In this document: one piece after another, positions 35,601 through 45,600 of the stretch
Numbering within the stretch: the stretch's first letter is position 1
Layout: each line of letters begins with the position of its first letter
Notes under the pieces: generated by a model
What the model was told of the DNA's origin: nothing
Database searches by the model: none
The model's input: only the letters and a program-made list of their open reading frames with translations
Position numbers and translations under genes: made by a program
Source: Nectonema munidae
Taxonomy: Eukaryota > Nematomorpha > Nectonematoida > Nectonematidae
NCBI GenBank assembly: GCA_030549495.1
Contig: JAUIRK010000916.1
Span: 409,501-473,500 of the forward strand
Reading direction: 5' to 3'
DNA: 64,000 nucleotides

Positions 35601-36596
35601 CGGTATACAAAGAATAAATTACCATAGTTTTAATATAATTTTTTTGGGACTTATTAAATTGTTCGATTTAGACAAAAATGGCCTGTATATAGAGATTACA
35701 CTGTACTAGTTCTTGACACAATATATTTCATGTTGTTGAACGATTTTATTTACAACATGCTGATATATTCAACAAACGCCTATTTTGTCCATTATAAACC
35801 CCAAGAATATGAACCCATTCAATAAACTAATTTGACTTCCACGTATACCTATAGAATTTTCACTTGACACTCTGTAAATTTCTTGTGGCTTCGCAAAAAA
35901 TTCGCCTCCTCCCTCCATTTTGAGGATGTGCGCCTCTGCTGTTAAGCTTTTTTTCACAAAATTTATGATGTTTAGTTTCCATGTTTTTTTATATAAAGGG
36001 TTAAAGAGTTTGAAAAAATTATTTTTGTTAAAATTAAAAAAGTGTAGTTTTAAATTTTTAAATAAAGAGCGCATATATTTGATCTTCTTTTAACGGCATA
36101 TACAGATGGATACAAATGTTCTAAAAACTTTAATTGGTACACATATATTTTATCTTAATTTTTATTTAGCGTTCGAGTTCCTAGTGGTAAGCTTCGTTAT
36201 CATTATATAAAGAAACGCGGGTCTGTTCCCAAATGCGGTGATTGTAAAAAGAAACTATCTGGCGTATGATTTTTATATAAGATATTTATTAAATGATTTT
36301 CATGCTATGTTTTATATTAAGATTAAAGCTTCTCGACCCCATGAAAGAAAAAACATGACAAAAAGATTCAAAACCGTTACCCGTGTTTATGGGGGATCTA
36401 GATGTTCTAGTTGTGTTAGATTAAGGTTTGTTATGTTTTTTTCATTGCTAATAAATTCTTAATTAAATTGATAATTTTAATTTATAGAATTTTGAGAGCC
36501 TTTTTGATTGAAGAACAAAAAATAATTGTAAAACTTTTGAAACAAAAACAAATGGAAGAAAAGCTCAAGAGAAAAGAAGCTGCAAAGAAAAAATAA
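29693..36596 (+). CDS. RpL34: 60S ribosomal protein eL34, four coding exons
   Basis: A component of the large ribosomal subunit. The coding exons are 29693-29757, 36170-36263, 36322-36425 and 36488-36596, joined by GT-AG introns of 6412, 58 and 62 bp whose phases all agree. They give 123 residues (the human protein has 117). Exon 1 reads MVTRLTLPRRAPYKTKSQRK, as in the eL34 N-terminus. Exon 2 has RVPSGKLRYHYIKKRGSVPK and a CGDC motif. Exon 3 has ASRPHER, then RVYGGSRCSSCVRLR, supplying the second Cys pair of the zinc-ribbon-like fold. Exon 4 has RAFLIEEQKIIVKLL and a lysine-rich tail. Junctions fall at the positions used in vertebrate RPL34. The frame is open and introns are retained, so it is a live gene rather than a processed pseudogene. 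Intron 1 carries element B and a Tigger element. The gene faces SPT2 tail to tail. Confidence 0.96.
30655..31016. other. CAGG-type terminus inside RpL34 intron 1
   Basis: caggtgcacatcctcaaaat at 30655 matches the terminus of copies A-D. A right-hand-type terminus, ttgaggatgtgcgcctctg, ends near 35938, followed by ctgttaag (flank on the left: tgttaaaa). A 5.3-kb older element enclosing B and Tigger is possible, but the flanks match poorly. Confidence 0.35.
31017..33419 (+). mobile_element. non-autonomous hAT-like element, copy B
   Basis: Starts caggggcgcactcctcaaaa and follows copies C and D closely. It includes the internal block at 31408-31840 found in D but missing from A and C, the SINE block, and part of the nested MITE (cagtggcgtagccag near 33333). 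It stops at gatatcgcataa without a right terminus, yet the flanks gaaaagat (31009-31016) and aaaaagat (33420-33427) match 7/8. Either the right end was lost or the match is chance. Confidence 0.65.
33420..34057. other. intron sequence with one unexplained ORF
   Basis: A plus-strand frame at 33406-33681 (KKRYCICSIVRSKTLKKNN at its start) appears to continue from before copy B, since SSKKRYC is formed if B is removed. I do not recognise a family. The rest is plain AT-rich sequence. Confidence 0.35.
34058..35703 (-). mobile_element. pogo/Tigger DNA transposon with inverted inner pieces
   Basis: TA dinucleotides flank it (34056-34057 and 35704-35705), and the ends begin CAGT in both directions. 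Minus-strand coding pieces run from an HTH N-terminus near 35310-35170 (ELDLGSKIKLINDF, KYGVGTSTVSD), through a CENP-B-type block near 35060-35000 (EWFQRGKAKNFPLSGP), to an NCDETALYFHAL catalytic-core block at 34921-34700. A separate plus-strand fragment at 34528-34745 (MKRKSEILHAFQNDAP, WFQHATARPIQVSGPLL) is a second CENP-B-type block in opposite orientation. The element is thus rearranged and non-functional. Confidence 0.8.
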
Positions 36597-36598
36597 CC

Positions 36599-36604
36599 TT
36601 TATT
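36599..36604 (-). terminator. candidate poly(A) signal of SPT2
   Basis: AATAAA on minus, 85 bp after the SPT2 stop. It sits 2 bp past the RpL34 stop, so cleavage would fall inside the last RpL34 exon and the transcripts would overlap. Confidence 0.5.
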
Positions 36605-36615
36605 TATAAATATAA

Positions 36616-36621
36616 AATAAA
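36616..36621 (+). terminator. poly(A) signal of RpL34
   Basis: AATAAA lies 19 bp after the RpL34 stop, the usual type of position for a compact ribosomal-protein 3' UTR. Confidence 0.7.
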
Positions 36622-36689
36622 GTTTTAAAAATATTTTCAGTATAAATTATTCTTATATGTATATGAAAAATAACAACGGCAATTCAAAA

Positions 36690-39600
36690 TCATTTTTTGC
36701 ATTTTTTCTTTCTAAGTTCTTTCATTTTGAAATATCTTTTTTCTCTTTCAATATCCTCTATATCTTCTTTAAGACCCATTTTAGAACTTAAAAATATCAA
36801 AGTTTAAAATGTAAAACATTGGTATATTTGCTTATACCTATATGCTTCTTCTTTCATTATCTGTGAAAATCCAGCCACTTGAATGTCATCATCGTCTCTA
36901 TCTCTGTATCTTAAAAAGTTTAAATTTAAAATTAGATTTTCCTCGAACTTTTTTAAAAAATTGGAATAATCCAACTATGAATCTATACATGAAGTACTGA
37001 TGGATTTTCAAGGCTGATGGAAAATTGAAACAATATTTAGCACTATAAACCAACAATGATTTAAATTATAAATGTATTCTTTAGACAAAACCGTTTATTA
37101 TTTTAAATTTTTATAGCAAATAATTCTTTCAAAGTTGTGTGTTTTGCCGTTTTTACGATGCTTTCGTAATAAAGCATACATTGCATTCCGCAAACTATCT
37201 AGATGATTTTTAGCTGTATTAGAATTTGGTTCCATATATCCTATAGCAGCAGCAAGACTTTTTCTTGCACTTTAGAGAGTCACTAAGCTTTTTCCTCGTC
37301 GCTTTATGATAAAGGTATTCCACTACTTTAATCCCCTTCCTCAGTGCACAGCACAACTGGGCCGTCATTAAAATCACTAATACTATAGGAAGGTACATTT
37401 AATTGTTAATTCAAATACCAAATTTTATGGTAATCTAAAAATTATTTCTCTTTTTATTACAGATTTTGTGAAACGTCTTTGTTAAATGATTCAGAAAAAT
37501 TGAGGTGGATATGCCGCATTATGGCCATTACTTTTCGCATCACGAAAGATCAACCTGTAGGAAACATATCCCGAGCCTGGGTTATCAGATACTTGAAGAT
37601 TTTTTCTACGCAATTGGAATCGTGATCCATTTGACTGCGAGATGGACAGCAGGCCTGCTCAAGTGGCAGAAAGCTTGTCTCAGTAAAGCAAAGAAATTTT
37701 CACCAAGTCGTTTGATAGAAAATTTTTGTAAAATATATCCAATAGAGGCGATTTTAAATGTTTAAAAATTTTAAGATAATTATTAAATTAAATAGAATTT
37801 ATTTTCATTATTTCATATAACAAAGATTTCAAGAATTTTTTAAATAGGAAAAATAGATCATTTAGAAAAACCGGTTTTAACAAAAATTTTGAAAATTGGT
37901 TAATAATTCCTTTTCAACACTACTGTGTAAGCGTTAATTTTTGTGAATAAAATGTAAATTGTTCACCTTTTCATCTGAACTTACTTTTCTGTCTCTGTTC
38001 TTTACTTGATAATGTTGTTTCGTAGTTTATAAATTACTATATATTAATAAGCTCTCTTATATTTGTTCATAATTAACTGTACACTATGTTAAAGACCGAT
38101 TTCGGCTATCGAAACCTCATTAGTTCCACTGTGTGTGTCACTTAAGATTTAATTAAAAACAGCTTACTGTACATATCTTGCATATACCACATGCGATTAT
38201 CCTACAAAAATGTATAAAATACACATTTCTTTTGCTTGCTGGCTTAACGATTGAAGAGACGCAAAGAGTTCGATTCGGTTTTAGATAGGCTTGCATGGTA
38301 TAACGTCAACAAAATTTGCTAAATACTTGCCATCATATTATTCTTTTTTAGTGTTTTAAATGGCTCTTGTAAAAAGTTTAGGCGAATATAATATACCCCA
38401 AGAAATTAAGAACGCATATCTAAATTATTCCAATTTGAAAATAGTACGTGTAATAAAGTCAAAATTTTACAAAGCGAGGACTTGTCATTTATGAATATAC
38501 TCTAAAGATACGTTAGGACACTTTATTCTCGTGTGCCCAGTAATTTTTCCCTATTGAAATAATGCGTGTGTATCATGGTTATTCGAAAAATAGGTCCTTC
38601 AGGATTTAAGGGTTAGAGGGAAAATTTAACGTCGAATGGGCTACGCTCAAAGAGTTAGTAAATTGCACAAGTTGAGTTCTAACCTCTCTTGAAGACAGGG
38701 AGGAGCGCACATCATTTTCATAGGGGCAGAGTGGGCGTGACGACTGCCCCTATGAAAATTTTGATCTTTATACTCACCATTATTTCTCATTTTGATTATG
38801 AATATTATAAATTACTTTGATCGATCATAATTGAAGAAGTTCGCAATTATTTTAGAGATATTTTGGTTTTCATCAGTAGAGTCATCGTCATCATCATCAT
38901 ACAAATCGTTATCATCTTCCTCCTCTTCACTAGAAATCACGTGTCGTGGTTTTGTTCCTTTTTTATATCCTTTTTCTTCACTCAACTCCTCTTTAATTGG
39001 AAAGTTTGAAGCTAAAACATTGAAATGTTAAATTAGCATTTAAATGAATACTATTTGCGAATGCAAATTGAAATTTGGATGCTTACCTTTTCTTTTAAAT
39101 CGCCTTGATTAATTTTTTTTAAATCTATGCCTAGAAAAGAACCATAATGGGATTGAAACAAAAAAACAAAATGTTTTTTATATGTAGATGCAAATAAATA
39201 GGAACCAAATGTATAGTATTTTTGCGATTTTTAAAAGAAAGGATGACAATATTTTGATTAAAGAATTTGCCTCACCTTTTTTAAGAGATAACTGTTTTGA
39301 TGATGACTGATTGGACTTTTCACTTGTTTGAGAATGGGTTTTATTTATAGGAGCTCCTATAAAAAAGTAAGATTTTTCCGATATACTTAGAAAGTTATTT
39401 CAAAGATAAAGTTAAAATGTACTTGTTAATTTTTTTTCGCTAGAAGCTTGATTTATTTCAACAATATTTTTGGGTGCAGAACCTTTCTGTTGAGTTACTC
39501 TTCCTACTTTTTTTGAATCTAAATACAGTAGATTGAAAAGTTAGGTCGTTGTTAGCCCCTAGATTTAGCTATCTCATTGAAAGCATAATATATCAGGCAA

Positions 39601-42600
39601 AAAATTTTCCCTCAGAAAGTGGACTCTGGGTTTAGGTGAAAGTATCATTATACTTTCAAAGCAGTAGCGATTAGTAAGTGTAGTGGTAACAACCGAGCAA
39701 AATAGCAGCCACAATATGGTACTGCTGGCTCTATGAGTAGGTTTCCACTTATGGCTAAGAGCTACAAGAGTTCGCTTCAAATTCTCAGTTTGAAGGCATG
39801 GCCAAGTCATCTACTCCGTCATAGTGCCGTAGCCAAGACGGGGCCTGTGGTGCAGTGTCAGTGTATTTTCGCCCCCCCCCCCCTCATTTTTATTCAAAAA
39901 TTTAAAGCTATTCTGCATTCATGAAGTGTTGAAATTTTTTTCGAAAAATACGAGAGATTTGAATTCAAAGGATGAATGGCCTTGCATTCTTGCTGGTGTT
40001 TCATTATTTTCAGATAATTCATGATAGTTTCCTTCAGCCATTTTTTGTTTGGTCAGTAGAGCCTTAGGTAGAAAGACATACTAGTCTTTATTCAGTGAAG
40101 TTTTTTTTTAATTTTATCAAAATAGAATAATATTTTAATGGATGTTCATTTACTCTTATAGATTCTGCGAAAGTACCAGGCAAGTTTTCACTATTGAAAA
40201 TGCGATCTATTGCTACTCGGTGTATTCTATACTAGCTAAAAGAAAGATTACAAAGTTGCAAACTTTCTCGCATACATGATATGCCTATTGCCTAGCACAA
40301 TTGAGAGGAACAGAGGATTTATAATACACGACTCACTATGACTTTATACTTCTACTAGTATTTCTAAAAAATAATAGTGATTTGTATAAATCCATCATTT
40401 CTGTACTTTATCGTTACGTCATTTTTTAATTTAGATTTCATTTTAAACATACTACACATGTGAAAACTAAAGATTAAAAAGGAAGTTTTGATGGAAAAAA
40501 TGTATGAAAAGGGATAAAATCATGACTTCTCTATCAACTGTTGCTTAAAAATTCCCTTGAAAAATTTCAAAACGTTTTTATAAATTTTAACCATTAGTTA
40601 TTTTACCATATGACACTCAGAAATTTAAATCGAAATGAAAGGGAGGTATAGTTATTAAATTCAAATGCCTTTTATGTGAAAAAGTGTTTTCTTGCCTACT
40701 TTGTAAAACTGGTTGTAAAAATTACTTTAGATTCAAACGTTTTAAGTTGGAATTGAAAGCATGAAAGTACTAACTCTACTCCCTTTTCTAAAAATAAAAA
40801 ATATAATATAAAAAAAATTACCTTGCTCAGAGACGTTTAAATAATTTTTTTTTTCCTGATATTTATGGTTTGGCATGGAATTTTCTTTTGGTTTCTTTAA
40901 ACTTTCTTGCATTTGTTTCTTATTTCTTCCTTAAACAGAATTAGATCTAGGAAGGCTTTCTAATCATCCAAAAAATGATATATTTCCCAAAAAATTATTT
41001 GTATATCACTTTATTTACATATAAAAATATTGAACAGTGATTTTCAATATGGCATGTAGGTAGAAATGGGGGCAGGGAGCACCCCCTTAAACTTGAATTG
41101 GATTTTTTATTTTACAAGATAAGTATGAGTTGAAAAAAAATGATAATTTTGAATACTGCTACTAAGATCGAGGGCGGAAAATAAAAAAGGTAGCTGAATT
41201 TTGATCATAAAAAAAAATGATATTTTTGTCTTAAATTTGGTTCAGTGTATGCCTAGAAATGACACTTAGCAATGTTTTAATAATAATAATCAATCTGATT
41301 TTAGAAAAATATATGAAGGAAGTAAACAGGTCTACTTATCGCATAGGTAGAGGAAAGAAATTATTAATTATTGCTTCATTATAGGCGGATTTAGAGGGGG
41401 CCGACCTACGCCCCCCCCCCCTAAAATTAAATGAGACCTGTTACAAAAAATTTAAAAAACATTTGCAAAATGTCTTTGATTTTCATTTAATACATAATGC
41501 TTTGGTTAAACTATTAATCATATACAAAGTTATTAACATATATCTATATGGATTTGTTTTAAAACCGTATCATTAAATTTATATGCTTGAAATTTGAGTT
41601 CTAGATTAGTAAAATCCGCCCCCTAATGCCAATTTCTAGATCCGCCCCTGAAACTTTTTTGTGTAAGAAAGAGGGTTGTAAAAATAATTTGCACATTATT
41701 ATTTTTGCGGCTGCACTATTTCCACCACCAGATTCGTCTGTGTGTTGCTAAGCATGATTTTGGCTGCATAAAATAAGTTAGCGCACTTTTGCCAGCTTTA
41801 GTGTTTCTTTTTTGTTTTTTAGAATATACTTCATTCGATCAGCCTTCATATTTAGAATGTTTGAAAAATAAATACAGAAATTACGATTTTTAGTGCAGCA
41901 AAAGGTAGCTGCTATGCATATATTACATTTATTTGATTTTAGCGATTTTAAATAAATTTATCGCAGAATCATTTTCTGTATTTCTTTACTTTTATTTCCT
42001 ATACTTACATTATCTAAAGTATTCAACATTTTAAAATCTAATATTCTTTCGATCAAAATATACATTTTTTGTGGCTTAGTTTTAATCACAGTTAATCAAC
42101 TTGTCACAAAAGCTATCATTTCTGGCTATCATCAATCTAACATAATATAAAAACAGCAGTGAGACTATTGCCCCTACTTGTGCCGAGTACGAAAGAACAT
42201 TTTCAAAATGAAACGAATTAAACTTGATTTTTTAAATATCCTAAATAATTAAGAATTGAATTTTTGAAAGCATTAGAAGTGGCCGTTCTTCATTCGAAGT
42301 CGTAAGTAAAATTTGCGTATTCTAAATTATTAAAGATTTGAAAGCAGGATCAGAATTATTTAACTAAAGTCGGAGTCCGATGGGACTCGGATATTTCCCC
42401 CCTGACTCCGTAACTCTGATCGCTGGAATAAAAATTTCTTATTTCATTTTTCCCATCAGTAAATAAAAATAATTATAAATTCTAGTTCCGCCCAACATAA
42501 AGTTTGGTATAGTTTAGATAGGAATAAAGCTATTTCAAAACAAGTTTTATTAGAAATCAAGTCAGAATGGTAAAATTAGCAAAAGTCGTATCGATGTTTT

Positions 42601-45600
42601 TTGTTTCAACTGTGTAGCCGCCATGTTTTTATGCCTCTGGCGCTTTTCCAAGCTCCTAATATATCGATAGCTTGACAAAGCTTTGGAGACATATGCTGAA
42701 GAAACGTGAGCCTACTATATATATATATATATCTTTTTTTAAAAAACTTTGAGCGCTTATAACTTTTTTTGACGAAATGTAAACTGACAAACTTTGCATA
42801 GCTGTTAAGATATAAAATTGGAACCTCATATCAAAATTTCAAAAAATTTGAACAACTTTTGAAAAAAATATTAAACATCAAATATTACCAAAAAAAAGTG
42901 ATATATGTATATTTTTACATAACCACATGGTGGTTTGAACTATGGAGGCATTTTTATGTATGCTCCATTGAGCATCTCTATGTGTTTAAAGGTTATGATA
43001 TTAATTTTAAGGAGGCATACACTAAAGTTAGTTAGCATTTGTGTGTTTTTAAGAGTTGATATTAATTTTAAAGAGGCATAGAACAAGCTTAGAAATGTAT
43101 TTGAAAAAATTAAATTTAAAATGCACTTGTTTAAAACATGACATTTTTGAACAATACTGATTTTTTGTTGAAATATTAAAATAGTTTAGCGTAGAACTGC
43201 TTTACTCAATGTAAAAAGTACAAGAAACATTTATTTTCTTTTTTATTAACCCATTAATGCCCAACCATGGAATTAGATAAAAAATCTTAATTCTCTTTTT
43301 TGTAATATTACTCATTAGGTGTCAATAGCCAAAATTTATTTTGTAAAATTTAATACCGTTTTTTGTTTTTTGACAAACGGGTGTACACATATGTGCACGC
43401 TAGGAAGTTTTCAATCTATCAAATTTAGAAAAGATAATGTTATAAAAGCGATAATACAATTTTATTTAACCTTAAAAACATTAGCACAATTTTGAAGTAT
43501 GGAAGAGTTTAAAATGTCCACTGTCAATGCATAAAGCCACATCACAAGTTTCACATATCACTCTGGTTTGCCTTGCACATGAAGAAACAGCACATCTTCT
43601 CACTTTGTCCATCTGTTTTGGCCAATGTGATCTTCCATGAAGTCGTACACTTTCATCTACTCTCACTTTGCTTTTTTTCAAAGATTTTCTCGGGAAAATA
43701 TTAATACATGATTTTTTATCGCTCAGATAGGAAGATGAAACACTTCTCAAAAACCACAGTAAATCGTGGCCTTTGTTGTCGTTTGCCATCTTATACAGCA
43801 TGAAGGAAGATGTCATAAGCGTAGACAAAAGGTTGGTGAAATGTGGCCACCACAACTTTTTCGGCTTAATGTGGATTCATAAGTTTCTCGGGGCCCAACT
43901 GCACCACTGTCCGCGGACGATGGGAGTTCAGGATGGTAAAAAGGAGGTTCTCCTTAGGTCGCTTTGCGCTTTCCTTCTGGCACAAAGAGTCGCGCGTAGT
44001 ACCCCTCCGATGGCGCCAGAAGATTATGAGCATCCTCAACTATTATACGGCAACACTCCCAGGAAAATTTCGCATCATTTCGGCGCTGTATAATTGGGAT
44101 GAGGCGCCCGAGCACAGCGAGCTGGTCCAGCTCGGTGTGCCTTACATCATGTCAACCATCGTCACCCCCTCCGTACTAGCAGATTCCGTCTACGTCAACG
44201 CCTCCTTGAAAGCCCTTGGATTTGTCACCTCGAAGGGCTCTTGGACAATCCAGGTGGTTCACCAAGACTGGCATATTGCGGATTTGGTGTTTCTAGCAAT
44301 AACTCTAGCACACTTCCTCTGGCCCAGCAGGAAAATCTACTCCGATTCAATGGTCGCCATAGGCTGTATCCGAAAATTGGGCAGCAAGTCGTTCAAACAA
44401 GCCAGGATCCTCCTATGGCTCGAAGCATCCAGTGCCTGGACAGATGCCCTCCGTAACGCCGTGGAACACGTCAAGTCGGAGGACGATCCTGCGGACGGCC
44501 CGTCACGCATGCTCCCAAAGAACCCGATCCACTCCTTGAAGATTTGGAATTGCACCATTGCCATCGATTCCATGGAATTGGTCACCTTCTTTGAAGCAAT
44601 CTGGAGATCCTTCAGAGAAAAAACCAAAGATAGAATGGCGAGGTTCTCGCCTCTGGTGGCCTGAGCACCCATCGTCCGCGGGTGGAGGTGCAATTGGGAC
44701 CCGAGAAACTCGATGCACTGCACGGGGGAGAGGATCGATTTTGTGACCCCGGTCCTCCCACAAAATCAAGAAGTCGTCCAGGTATAAGATAAAGCGGAAT
44801 TGGGCACGCTGTTCCACTGGCAGTCTTTCCTTGAAAGTTCCTAGCAGACGTGTCACCACGCTTTGGAGGACTGCTGGGCTAAAGCACGCCCCCATTGGCA
44901 ACCTGGTGAACTGCCAAATTTTTCCCCCTAACTTGATACAAAAGCAGTTTCTCCATTCCTTCTGGATTCTAATGCCATAAAACGCATCTGTAAGATCCAG
45001 GCGCGTGGCCCATTTGAATAAGAGCTGAACGTAGCGCAACTGGAAGGGGGCCGTAAGCTTGATAGCTGGCTTGGCGAAGAGGTCCCGTGAGAAACCAAAG
45101 TCTGCCACCAAACGAGTCAGGTCGTTGGTCTTGGGAACCAAGAAGCACGGGGAGACTATTCTAGGGCGAATCGCCTGTTTCAGTACGCCAGACTGGACAA
45201 GTCTCGGGAGAACCTTCTTTGTAAAAACGATTTTTGCTCCTTAGGCGGTGCTGAGAACCTGGCGAAGGAGTGGAAGGGGGTTTGCTTATGAGCCTGGGCA
45301 AGATTAAAAAATCACTGGACAAGGATGCTAATTGTGCCCTTGTGTCGTAGGCGGGGCAGTGACCTGGAAGGTGGAACCCAGGACGGGGCCCTGAGCCTGA
45401 CTGAGGTGGTAAATAAGGAGAGCAGTTTCTTACATGATGCGATGTCAATGATCGACTGGATCTGGTTCTCAGCAGGGTCTGGGCAGGGGTTCTCGTCCGG
45501 GTCAAACGACATCACCTGCGAGAAAATGGTTTTCCAAAAAAAATCATTTTTTTGTTAAAAAATTAATTGCTTCATCATTTTCTTTTTCGATTTTTTTGCC

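Noticed and set aside
37505-37765. Plus-strand ORF in SPT2 intron 7
   Set aside because: A neighbouring frame looks more coding-like, but neither matches a family I know, so no gene is called.
38831-39031. Plus-strand serine-rich ORF
   Set aside because: It is the antisense of the acidic SPT2 exon 7.
44241-44723. Extra ORFs on both strands in the GC-rich block
   Set aside because: High GC content makes spurious open frames common; only the RT-like and RNase H-like parts have family motifs.
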